The notes under the pieces are model-generated. The model saw nothing but the letters and a program-made list of their open reading frames with translations, made no database searches and had not been told where the DNA came from. Source: Bacteroidia bacterium (GTDB lineage Bacteria > Bacteroidota > Bacteroidia > Bacteroidales > BM520). Taken from it: 21,169 bases of DNA. Positions 1 to 8,001 of the stretch are shown piece by piece. Numbering within the stretch: the stretch's first letter is position 1; the number at the start of each line of letters is the position of its first letter. The position numbers were made by a program, and so were the translations under genes. The stretch spans positions 1-21,169 of the forward strand of contig RZYD01000013.1 of the NCBI GenBank assembly GCA_009930445.1. Reading direction: 5' to 3'.

Positions 1-201
1 AAGGGTGGAAAATTTTCCGTCAACCGCAACCCCCTGAAAAACACCACCATAACCATCGCAACAAGCTCTACCACATTTTTTGGCAGGCCATTTGACAAAT
101 TGCTTCCTTCCCCGCTCATTAGGCTCCGGCGCTCCCTTACAATTTCCAATAAGCCCTGCTGGGTCGGGGGTAGTAAGATTGACAGGTGAATCATATTTAT
201 A
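1..201. other. Unassigned edge segment downstream of the last operon gene
   Basis: I cannot assign a gene here. On the minus strand an ATG at 195 opens a frame that stays open to the window edge (about 65 codons, beginning MIHLSILLPP); it has an A-rich leader typical of this genome, but its product is not recognised and it uses CGC/CGG arginine codons. A second minus-strand frame, in phase with the flavoprotein that ends at 202, is also open to the edge and is glycine- and cysteine-rich, but has no ATG, GTG or TTG. A plus-strand frame is likewise free of stops for about 60 codons. The lack of stops in several frames may just reflect a slightly higher GC content. It could be the 5' part of another operon gene or non-coding sequence. 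Confidence 0.3.
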
Positions 202-1749
202 TCAGTATTTATTGATTAACGAAAGGGCACCGGTTGGACAAGCTTCAACTACTTTTAATGCAATCGCAGCCAATCCTTCTTCCAGACTTTTTGCAAATGG
301 AACACCAATCGCTACTTCAAATCCACGGCCGATAAAGGTCATTCCATATCTCTCCCTGTGTTTTTCTGTAAGTTGAACACATATTCCACAACGAATGCAC
401 TTACCAGGTTCAAAAACAACCAGTTCGTGGTGTTTCCATTTTGTAACAGGTTTCCGTCCAACACCAGAAAACCTTCGCTGTGAGGCCTGATACACCGTTG
501 CAAAAGTACGCAATCGACAATCCTCAATAGCACGACAGTCACAATGCATACATCGTGAAGCCTCTCGACGGACCTCCTCTATTGTATATCCCAACTCATC
601 AGATGCGGGGTTTATCCGCGACTTCCCTTCGCCCTCACTCAGATAAGCCCCAAAATCAGCTGCCTGCAATTTACCAAGACGAGAATTAAAAAGTTTCTGT
701 TCGCCATTTTCATCCGATTTCGTCAAATATCGAAAGACTGCATCGGCGGCTTTCCGACCCTGTGTGAGTGCAGTCACTGCCAATGGCATTTTTTGAATAA
801 CACTCCCGGCCGCAAATACATTTGATTTTACCGTGCGAAACGTTAATTTATTAACCACTACTTCTTTGTTATCAGAACCCAAACCCCAGTCTTCCGGTAC
901 CGAAAATGCTCCGGTAGCAAGAATCACTGCATCAAACCGATCAGCTATTCCAATAAATGCTTCACGATCGATATGTCGGTTTTCAAAAAAAACAATACCT
1001 GCATCAAGGATAAACCTCACTTCCCGATTTAACACCTCCTGCGGTAATATTCCTGCATCAACTGATTCCCATAAACTCCCACCGGCACAAGCTGCTGCAT
1101 CAATTAATGTAACGGCAATACCTAAAAGTTGGAGATGCCAAGCTGCAGCCAATCCAGCGGGACCAGCGCCAATTACAGCTACTGTTTTCCCAAGAGGCGC
1201 CACTTTTTCCGTTCGGATTAAATTTCCATGAAGACCTGAGAAACGCTTAAGTAAACATATTGATACGGCTTCATCAATGGATTTCCTCTTACATGCAGAT
1301 TCACAAGGTGCAGAACAGACATAACCCAAAACGGCCGGAAGAGCGATTGTCTCCCGTACCACGGCAAGTGCTTCGTCAATTGCTCCGGCAGCCAGATAAC
1401 GATTCATTAAAGGAATGTTCATCCGGGCAGGACAAGCCAATGAGCAGGGTGCTTCACAATCACCTACATGCTCCGACAACAAAAGTTCTAAAGCAGTTTT
1501 GCGAGCCTCAATAACTTCGTCATCGTCGGTAATTATTACCATCCCTTCCTCCACCCGCATAGCACAAGAGGGAAACAGTTTGCCTGTTCGTCCATCCTTC
1601 ACCACACAAACCATACAGGAAGCAAATGGGTCAAGCCCGGGAGATTGACATAATGTGGGAATAAAAATACCAGCATTACGTGCAGCATCTAGCACAGTAT
1701 AATTTTCAGGCACTTCTGTCTGTCTTTTATTTATTGTTAATTTCGTCAT
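202..1749 (-). CDS. Fe-S flavoprotein, GltD-like, with N-terminal 2Fe-2S domain and reduced nucleotide-binding region
   Basis: Predicted 515-residue cytoplasmic electron-transfer subunit. The N-terminus is a NuoG/HydA-type [2Fe-2S] domain (C34, C45, C48, C62). It is followed by the cysteine-rich GltD-type Fe-S region (C98, C102, C106, C145, C149, C153), an FAD-binding Rossmann motif (GAGPAGL at 194-200), and a C-terminal ferredoxin-like part (C400, C403, C405, C411; C451-x2-C454-x2-C457, C504-P). The second Rossmann domain that normally binds NAD(P)H in GltD-type proteins is missing: only about 25 residues separate the ATGA motif (278-281) from VFAAGS (311-316), and the usual Asp of GD is Ser. 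I chose the ATG at 1749 because it forms an ATGA overlap with the stop of the NuoEF-like gene and removes a 15-residue unrelated extension. The close partner suggests a complex in which this FAD is reduced through Fe-S clusters. Family is confident; role is inferred. Confidence 0.85.
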   Translation of the reverse strand: MTKLTINKRQTEVPENYTVLDAARNAGIFIPTLCQSPGLDPFASCMVCVVKDGRTGKLFPSCAMRVEEGMVIITDDDEVIEARKTALELLLSEHVGDCEAPCSLACPARMNIPLMNRYLAAGAIDEALAVVRETIALPAVLGYVCSAPCESACKRKSIDEAVSICLLKRFSGLHGNLIRTEKVAPLGKTVAVIGAGPAGLAAAWHLQLLGIAVTLIDAAACAGGSLWESVDAGILPQEVLNREVRFILDAGIVFFENRHIDREAFIGIADRFDAVILATGAFSVPEDWGLGSDNKEVVVNKLTFRTVKSNVFAAGSVIQKMPLAVTALTQGRKAADAVFRYLTKSDENGEQKLFNSRLGKLQAADFGAYLSEGEGKSRINPASDELGYTIEEVRREASRCMHCDCRAIEDCRLRTFATVYQASQRRFSGVGRKPVTKWKHHELVVFEPGKCIRCGICVQLTEKHRERYGMTFIGRGFEVAIGVPFAKSLEEGLAAIALKVVEACPTGALSLINKY

Positions 1750-4088
1750 GGTGAATTCTTTAGTATTGCATTTTCCGGACATACCTGGAAACAACTGTCA
1801 CATCGAATACATCGCGCATCATCGATGCAATGCTTTTCATGAGGAAGAAAGGGGATAGCATCCACAGGACAGGCCTGGGCACACAACGTACAGCCCATAC
1901 AGTTATCGGTGATCGTATAATGGATGAGCGCTGTACATTTTTTCGCCGGACAACAACCCTTAATATGTGCTACATATTCTTCCCGAAAATACTTTAATGT
2001 TGTTAAAACGGGATTAGGGGCTGTTTGGCCGAGACCGCAAAGGCTGCCCTTTTTGACCCAATGAGAAAGGTATTCCAACTCATCCAGATCTTCAATTTTT
2101 CCACGACCTTCACAAATCCGGTTAAGAATTTCAAGTAACCGTTTGGTTCCCACACGACAATAGGTACATTTTCCACACGACTCTTCTTGTGTAAAAGAAA
2201 GAAAATATCGCGCCATATCCACCATACAGTCGTCTTCATCCAAAACCACCAGACCACCCGAACCCATCATGGCACCAATACGGTCAAGCGAAGTAAAATC
2301 GATAGGCGTATCAGCGAGATAAAAAGGAACACATCCGCCGGAAGGACCTCCAATCTGCACGGCTTTAAACTTTTTTCCGCCGGCAATGCCCCCTCCAATC
2401 CCATCCACTACATGCCTGATTGTCATACCCATGGGAATTTCTATTAACCCACCCTTTTTAATTTTCCCGGCCAAAGCAAATACTTTTGAACCACGACTCC
2501 CTTCAACACCTATTGAAGCAAACCGGGCGCCTTTGTTCCGAAGTATATAAGGTACAAGGGCCAATGTTTCTGTATTGTTAACCAGTGTGGGTTGTCCAAA
2601 TAAACCGCGTTCAGAAGGATACGGCGGCCGCAAATGAGGAAATCCCCTTTTCCCCTCGATAGAGGCAATTAATGCTGTTTCTTCTCCACAAACAAAAGCA
2701 CCGGCACCTTCTACAATACTTATTTTCAGCGAAAATTCTGTATTAAGAATCTGTTCGCCGCATAATTTATGTTGTTTCAGGATTTCCAATGCTAACCGTA
2801 TACGGCTCACCGCCAACGGATACTCTGCCCGGATATAAAAAATAGCTTCCGTAGCACCTACAGCCCACGCAGCAATTAGTAAACCTTCAATAACACGAAA
2901 AGGATACGACTCCAGCAACATCCTGTCCATAAAAGCGCCGGGATCACCTTCATCGCCATTACATAGTACATATTTTACCTTTTGGGAATTCCGGTTTACC
3001 ATCTCCCATTTTTTCCAGGTATGAAAACCGCCACCACCACGACCACGCAGCTCACTTACCCGAATTTGATCGATAATCTCCCCGGGCATCATTTCTAAAG
3101 CAGCTTTTAACCCCTCAAATCCCCCATGGTTGATATATTCTTCCAAATCAAGCGGACTCAACACGCCCCGGTGTTCGGTAGCAATGGGAACCTGTCCATC
3201 GAGGAATGAAGAAACCAATGGGTCACGAAAATTAAGCGAATAAGCCACTACCCCCGCCCATGTGCTGTCGTTTTGAAGGCTATCCACAACCGCAGAAATA
3301 CGGTTACGAATTCGGTAAAAAAAATGCTCCGAACGAAAATGTTTGTCAATAATCCCTCTGATATCTCTGGGGTTCACTTTTGCATACACGGCAGGTGGTT
3401 TCCCCTCTTTTATAATCTCCACCAAAGGCACCTGATGGCAAATACCCACACAACCTACATGCTTAACCTTAACTTGCAGATGTGCTTCCTGAATATGCTG
3501 TTCAATCTCCTCTTTTATCCGGCTGCTTCCCGATGCCTGACAACAAGAACCCAATCCAATCCGTATTTCCCCTTCTATCTCCTTTCCACTACTAAACCGG
3601 GCCTTTTGTTTATTTTTCTTTTTATGATTTTCAAAGTCAGCCAATACCTCTCCCACTTGTTCTGTGCCGACATGTCCATAAGTAATCTGATCAATCTGCA
3701 CCACGGGTGCCAAGGTACAACACCCCAAACAACTTACTTTTTCAACCGTGTACTTTCGATCACCATCGGTATTCGTTCCTGCAGATATTTTCAAATACCG
3801 CAGAAAGGCATCATATACCCGGGCAGCTCCTTTCACATGACAGGCAGTACCCATACAAACTTTTAAAATATGTTCCCCGGCTGGCTCCAGCCTGAATTGA
3901 GAATAAAAAGTAGCCACGCCAATAATTTCAGCAGGGGTTATTTCAGTGTTTGCACAAACATAATCAAGGGCTTCCTGCGGCAGCCAGTGATACGACTTTT
4001 GTATTCCCTGAAGAATTGGGATTACTGCATGCCGGGTAGTCCCGCAATGCGCGATTAACCCCTTAATATGTTCTTTATCTATCTGCAT
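1746..4088 (-). CDS. NuoE-NuoF fusion, NADH-oxidising subunit with C-terminal ferredoxin domain
   Basis: A 780-residue soluble subunit combining three modules known from complex I and NAD-dependent or electron-bifurcating hydrogenases. Residues 1-150 are NuoE-like, with [2Fe-2S] ligands C78, C83, C120, C124. Residues 172-250 form a second thioredoxin-like ferredoxin domain (C182/C183, C213, C217). Residues 280-705 are NuoF-like: glycine-rich FMN loop (RGRGGGGF, 348-355), NGDEGDPGAF nucleotide-binding segment (377-386), GAGAFVCGEETAL (461-473), and [4Fe-4S] ligands C638, C641, C644, C684. The C-terminus carries a 2[4Fe-4S] ferredoxin (C730, C733, C736, C740-P; C760, C763, C766, C770-P). Expected reaction: NADH to FMN to Fe-S. 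In most families NuoE is a separate gene; here it is fused. The start lies 6 bases after the preceding gene, with AGGA near it. A role in electron bifurcation (HydBC/Bfu-like) is possible but not shown by the sequence. Confidence 0.93.
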   Translation of the reverse strand: MQIDKEHIKGLIAHCGTTRHAVIPILQGIQKSYHWLPQEALDYVCANTEITPAEIIGVATFYSQFRLEPAGEHILKVCMGTACHVKGAARVYDAFLRYLKISAGTNTDGDRKYTVEKVSCLGCCTLAPVVQIDQITYGHVGTEQVGEVLADFENHKKKNKQKARFSSGKEIEGEIRIGLGSCCQASGSSRIKEEIEQHIQEAHLQVKVKHVGCVGICHQVPLVEIIKEGKPPAVYAKVNPRDIRGIIDKHFRSEHFFYRIRNRISAVVDSLQNDSTWAGVVAYSLNFRDPLVSSFLDGQVPIATEHRGVLSPLDLEEYINHGGFEGLKAALEMMPGEIIDQIRVSELRGRGGGGFHTWKKWEMVNRNSQKVKYVLCNGDEGDPGAFMDRMLLESYPFRVIEGLLIAAWAVGATEAIFYIRAEYPLAVSRIRLALEILKQHKLCGEQILNTEFSLKISIVEGAGAFVCGEETALIASIEGKRGFPHLRPPYPSERGLFGQPTLVNNTETLALVPYILRNKGARFASIGVEGSRGSKVFALAGKIKKGGLIEIPMGMTIRHVVDGIGGGIAGGKKFKAVQIGGPSGGCVPFYLADTPIDFTSLDRIGAMMGSGGLVVLDEDDCMVDMARYFLSFTQEESCGKCTYCRVGTKRLLEILNRICEGRGKIEDLDELEYLSHWVKKGSLCGLGQTAPNPVLTTLKYFREEYVAHIKGCCPAKKCTALIHYTITDNCMGCTLCAQACPVDAIPFLPHEKHCIDDARCIRCDSCFQVCPENAILKNSP

Positions 4089-4094
4089 TTAATC

Positions 4095-5954
4095 CTACTT
4101 TTTACCGATACAAAACAGGTGTTTTTCACCTCTTACAAACAAAAAACCGTCTTTAAATGCGGGTGTAGTAAAAACCCTTTCTCCCAATTCAGGAGCAGCT
4201 ATTTCGTTATACTCAGCTGCGGCCTCAACGATGTATGCCTTTCCGCTTAATTCAAACAAATACAGTTTATTACCAACAATTACCGGAGAAGAATAAAAAC
4301 CATCCCCATAATCCTGTTCCCACACCAGTTCTCCACCTTGGATGTCGAAGGCAGCCAAAATCCCGTAGGATGTTGCAACAAACACAAGATCAGCATAGGC
4401 GACAGGACTGGAAACTTCCGGCAGATACTCCATACTTTCCCAAATAACAGAATACGAATTTAGGGCATCAATAACGACCAGATTAGCATACTCGTTGGCC
4501 ACAATAATTTTATTTTCCCAGAATCCAGCCGAAGGCCCTACCTCTCCCGTAAGGCAATCAACTCGCCACAACTCTTTCCCATTTTCTGTATCATACCCGG
4601 CTACTCCGGGATTAAACGTAAGAATTAACTGATACTTCCCATCGATTTCAGCTAAAACAGGCGAGGACCAACTGATTTTACTCTTTCGCTTCGTTTCCCA
4701 GATAATCGCTCCCGATTCAGCATCAAGGGCCAAAAGACGGGCTCCTTTGTTATCATCATACTGAACAAACACATGACGATTAAGGCACATCAATGAAGAA
4801 GAATAGCCATAATGGTTATCAGGTACGCCCAAATTTTTCGCCCAAATCCTTTCCCCCTTTCTATCCAGCGCCACCATATCACCGGTACCGAAAATAGCAA
4901 AAACCTGATGCCCATTGGTGGCAGGTGTTGGGGCTGCAAGTCCGGTGTCATCGGTTGTTTTCGGTATTTTTACCGGGGATCCCGGAATCTGATCTGCTGT
5001 ATGTTCCCATAACAATCGGCCATCCGTGGCATGATAACAAGAAACCGTCCGTGCATGCTCGTCGCCAGAAGTTATGTATACGTGATCCTCCCAAACCACC
5101 GGCGAACTAAAACCCGGGGTTTTCAACGCGGTTTTCCAAACAATGCCTTCCCCCGAGGCACCATCCCAGAAGGAGGGAACATCCTCATGGTAAATAACAC
5201 CCTGGCCATAAGGACCGCGAAAAGAAGCATGCTGTGTCCGGTAAGCTGATGCAGAAGGATACACTATTTTTACTGTTTCTTCCATCACCGAGTCGGCCTT
5301 CACGGGTAACGTCCTTTCATTTTGTTCCGGAGCTATTTTTTTCTCCTTACGGGAAAGTATGGAATCCGTGTCTATATTTTCTGATGGAATCGCAGGGTTG
5401 GAGATTTCATTATCAAACAAGGCAATAATCTCAATGTCATCTTCCTCCGACTGTTTAACAACCACAGAGTCAAGCACAGCATAATCAACATAATTACGGA
5501 TGGAAACAATTGCGGCCCAAAGTGCAAATGCAAAAAAAACTATCAACAAAACAAAACTATACCAAAAAGCACTTTTCTTCTTCACGATCAAATCAGCGGC
5601 TTCTCCGACGGGAAAAGGAATACGATGAAGCGCAGTACGGCGATAACGCAGTGCAGCAATACATACAACAGAGAGTATCACAAGAAGATAACTTCCGGTT
5701 CTAATCTGCCACTGAGCAGTAAAAAATGCTTTTCTGGCCATCAAATCCAATACACGGATTTCTTCTTTCAGGGATTCATTGTCAGGCTCATTTCTAAGAC
5801 GTTCAACGAGGAGGGTAAGAATTTCACTATCAAGTGGATCATGCGCCTGTAGCTGGAAATAGTTCAACAACAGCAACAAGCCGATAAACAAAACAGCTAT
5901 CCCTGTTATCACCGCAAGGGTATTGGCAAGACAAATTTTATCCTTACTGTTCAT
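4095..5954 (-). CDS. Three-TM protein with periplasmic PQQ-like beta-propeller
   Basis: A 619-residue inner-membrane protein. Hydrophobic segments lie at about 11-33, 84-102 and 129-150. The loop between the second and third is rich in Arg/Lys (RYRR, KKK), so it should be cytoplasmic, placing both the 34-80 helical loop and the large C-terminus in the periplasm. After an acidic, low-complexity linker (about 160-240) comes a BamB/PQQ_2-type propeller (about 243-619). It starts with FRGPYGQG and has repeats of the type D-x-x-S/N-G-x-x-x-W (LDAESGAIIW, YDTENGKELW). These repeats are structural; no quinoprotein dehydrogenase active-site features are visible, so PQQ binding is not implied. It begins 3 bases after the NosR/NapH-like gene, which suggests it docks on that membrane protein. 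Function unknown; a scaffold or electron-acceptor docking platform is an inference. Confidence 0.85.
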   Translation of the reverse strand: MNSKDKICLANTLAVITGIAVLFIGLLLLLNYFQLQAHDPLDSEILTLLVERLRNEPDNESLKEEIRVLDLMARKAFFTAQWQIRTGSYLLVILSVVCIAALRYRRTALHRIPFPVGEAADLIVKKKSAFWYSFVLLIVFFAFALWAAIVSIRNYVDYAVLDSVVVKQSEEDDIEIIALFDNEISNPAIPSENIDTDSILSRKEKKIAPEQNERTLPVKADSVMEETVKIVYPSASAYRTQHASFRGPYGQGVIYHEDVPSFWDGASGEGIVWKTALKTPGFSSPVVWEDHVYITSGDEHARTVSCYHATDGRLLWEHTADQIPGSPVKIPKTTDDTGLAAPTPATNGHQVFAIFGTGDMVALDRKGERIWAKNLGVPDNHYGYSSSLMCLNRHVFVQYDDNKGARLLALDAESGAIIWETKRKSKISWSSPVLAEIDGKYQLILTFNPGVAGYDTENGKELWRVDCLTGEVGPSAGFWENKIIVANEYANLVVIDALNSYSVIWESMEYLPEVSSPVAYADLVFVATSYGILAAFDIQGGELVWEQDYGDGFYSSPVIVGNKLYLFELSGKAYIVEAAAEYNEIAAPELGERVFTTPAFKDGFLFVRGEKHLFCIGKK

Positions 5955-5957
5955 ACA

Positions 5958-7238
5958 CTATCTTTTCTGTTGATTTTTTACCGTTACCGGACAATAATCG
6001 AAGCATCGGGCGCAACTCACACAATCTCCTTTATGTGGAGAAAAACCATCATGGCGGCGAAATACAACCTGCCTTAAAAGTGCAATTCCGAAGACCAGTC
6101 CCAAAAACAGACCCAGAATCCAGGTTCCCTTATAAAAATCCGCTCTGATTTCAGCGGCCTCCTGAGCCAGGGTTCCGAGTGATTTTCCCGAAGCCATAAA
6201 TGTTTCTATATCCAGATTCCCCGTGGAATATTGCATTTCCGGATTTTGGATTAACATATCAGCCAGGTAAACTGTACGATCAGCACGAGCAAAAAAAGAA
6301 TGTGAATGAGAAAGCAGATATCCTCCTGATAAAGCAAAAACAGGAACCAACAGTAGTAAGAGCAAAAACTTTCGTCTGTATTTTTGCGTACTATAAATAC
6401 TCAAATCACCCGTTGGAGGTACAATTGCATCAAAAGGGCAGGAATCAGCACACAACCTGCATTCAATGCATTTATCCGGAGTAATGGTAAGATGATATTG
6501 TGAAAAATATGACATCCACCGCAATAATACGCCATAAGGACATACAAAACGGCAATAAGGACGCGCAACAAAAATACCGACAAGCAAAAAACCGATACCT
6601 AAAAGCACCATATAAAAAGGAGCACCCAAGCGAAAAATACCCACAAAAGGGTCATAACGGCAAATAATAAAATCGGTGCCTGTTGCAGCAAACAATACAG
6701 CAAATCCCAAATATAAATAAGGGAATAAACCCAGTGCAGCCTGCAGGCCTGCAGGCAACTTCACGGGTTTTAAGACAACCAGATCCTGCAAAACACCCAA
6801 CGGACATACACTACCACAAAAAACCCGGCCAAAAAGCAAAGCAAAAACCAATGGAAGAATAAAAAAAGCCAACACATTCAAACTCGCGGCATAGCTATCG
6901 CTGAATAACGACAGGGCAATATTCTGTAATGATCCGACTGAACAGATACAGCCTTCACGAAAAAAACCAAAATAGGCCAAACTCAAAACAGAAAGCCACA
7001 AAACGCCTTTGCGTGAGCGTCGCCAAATAACAAAAAAGGCACCGCCACTTAATGCAGCAATCAATACAATAACATCAATCCATTCCATAGTTCCGGAACG
7101 GGGCTCCGGAGCATCTGCCTGCGGCTGTACATACCCCGAATCGAATTCTGGTTTGGGAAAGCGCTGCTGATGCTGGCCTTGCACAGCCAGAGTCATCGTT
7201 AATAAAAAAACATAAATAGCAAACAACATCCTTCCCAT
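5958..7238 (-). CDS. NosR/NapH-like polytopic membrane 4Fe-4S protein
   Basis: A 426-residue protein with a probable signal peptide (1-20, ending AVQG) and about seven further TM segments (near 54-72, 78-92, 119-140, 165-187, 206-224, 290-310, 372-392). Family hallmarks are two C-x3-C-P loops (C141/C145 and C229/C233), a ferredoxin motif C257, C260, C263, C267-P, and a second one at the C-terminus C406, C409, C412, C416-P. Counting TMs and positive charges puts both ferredoxin motifs in the cytoplasm, where they could accept electrons from the NuoEF/flavoprotein pair. C97, C99 and C193 would face the periplasm. NapH and NosR pass electrons between membrane and periplasmic partners, and the adjacent NapG-like ferredoxin fits that. 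The start at 7238 has GAGG just upstream; an alternative ATG lies at 7229. It is longer than NapH because of its N-terminal leader and C-terminal ferredoxin tail. Confidence 0.88.
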   Translation of the reverse strand: MGRMLFAIYVFLLTMTLAVQGQHQQRFPKPEFDSGYVQPQADAPEPRSGTMEWIDVIVLIAALSGGAFFVIWRRSRKGVLWLSVLSLAYFGFFREGCICSVGSLQNIALSLFSDSYAASLNVLAFFILPLVFALLFGRVFCGSVCPLGVLQDLVVLKPVKLPAGLQAALGLFPYLYLGFAVLFAATGTDFIICRYDPFVGIFRLGAPFYMVLLGIGFLLVGIFVARPYCRFVCPYGVLLRWMSYFSQYHLTITPDKCIECRLCADSCPFDAIVPPTGDLSIYSTQKYRRKFLLLLLLVPVFALSGGYLLSHSHSFFARADRTVYLADMLIQNPEMQYSTGNLDIETFMASGKSLGTLAQEAAEIRADFYKGTWILGLFLGLVFGIALLRQVVFRRHDGFSPHKGDCVSCARCFDYCPVTVKNQQKR

Positions 7239-7243
7239 AAACC

Positions 7244-7819
7244 TCAGCTTTTATTCTTAAATGTAAAATCACCTTTTATCACATAGGGCTCATCCAACGG
7301 GATCCGGCTGATTGCTTCAGAAGGACATACACGGGCAATAGCACATTCATTACAATTGACACAAATATCATGACGGATCTGAAGATGTAATGACCCATTT
7401 CCAAAGGAGGTACAACCTTTAACACACTTCCCGCAGCCAATGCATAATTCCTCATTGATGGTATATTCGAAATAGGGATCCTCAATAAAGACCCGGGTTA
7501 TGGCAGCAGTAGGGCAAAGTTGGTTTTCAGCAGCGGTACTCAACGTATTGGCATTGGGTTTAAAATAACCCCCACACAAATCACAATAGCCACATAAATC
7601 GAAGGCGTGAACACATTTTACCGCTGAAACAGGCAAAACACAATTGGTTTGACACCGGCCGCACTGCGTACAGGTAAAGGGATCAATTTGCCATACATAC
7701 GTTTTACGGGTCAACTTTAACAGCGTTACACCAGCAGTTCCTGCCAAAGCTGCAGTAAGTCCGATTCTAAACCCTTTATTAAGGAATGCCCTACGGTTTA
7801 TATAATTATCACTACTCAT
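7244..7819 (-). CDS. NapG/NrfC-like multi-cluster ferredoxin with Tat-like leader
   Basis: A 191-residue ferredoxin, probably exported folded. The N-terminus has NRRAFLNKG (8-16) followed by a hydrophobic, alanine-rich stretch (19-34), close to the twin-arginine consensus. Four groups of cysteines are visible: C50, C53, C56, C60; C76, C79, C82 with C102-P; C126, C129, C132, C136; and C153, C156, C159, C165-P. This matches the four-[4Fe-4S] layout of NapG/NrfC/DmsB-type electron-transfer proteins. It starts in a 4-base ATGA overlap with the small Cys4 gene and stops 5 bases before the NosR/NapH-like gene, which is its likely membrane partner. The leader has no clear AxA cleavage site, so it may stay anchored. 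Which oxidoreductase it serves is not encoded here. Confidence 0.88.
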   Translation of the reverse strand: MSSDNYINRRAFLNKGFRIGLTAALAGTAGVTLLKLTRKTYVWQIDPFTCTQCGRCQTNCVLPVSAVKCVHAFDLCGYCDLCGGYFKPNANTLSTAAENQLCPTAAITRVFIEDPYFEYTINEELCIGCGKCVKGCTSFGNGSLHLQIRHDICVNCNECAIARVCPSEAISRIPLDEPYVIKGDFTFKNKS

Positions 7820-8001
7820 TCTAAGGGATACATTTTCTCCGGTAATTTACAATTGGCCGAATTCCGGCAGCCTTTACATTGTGGGTTTTCACGGCAGATA
7901 TCTTTATTTATTAGCCGATGTATTGCGATTCCGCTGAGTATTGCCAGCATGGCAAACAATACGATGCGGCACAACGTATTTACAATTGCGCGCTGTGTCA
8001 T
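7816..8001 (-). CDS. 61-residue membrane peptide with four cysteines
   Basis: A very small protein: one hydrophobic segment (about 9-28) followed by a short soluble tail with the pattern C36-x5-C42-x2-C45-x5-C51. One more cysteine (C11) lies at the start of the membrane segment. I do not recognise a family. It is supported as a real gene by 4-base ATGA overlaps at both ends, with the NHL-propeller gene before and the ferredoxin gene after. The basic N-terminus (TQR) predicts that the cysteine tail is periplasmic. The four cysteines could hold a metal or a small Fe-S centre, or form disulfides. Its position between a propeller and a ferredoxin suggests a small accessory subunit of the same membrane assembly. 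Confidence 0.75.
   Translation of the reverse strand: MTQRAIVNTLCRIVLFAMLAILSGIAIHRLINKDICRENPQCKGCRNSANCKLPEKMYPLE

Noticed and set aside
195..204. TGA at 202-204 as a selenocysteine codon extending the flavoprotein
   Set aside because: The protein ends normally just after its ferredoxin motif (CPTGALSLI), and no stem-loop is visible directly downstream of the TGA.
3273..3866. 197-codon plus-strand open frame
   Set aside because: Antisense to the NuoE/ferredoxin part of the NuoEF fusion, with biased composition and no family features.
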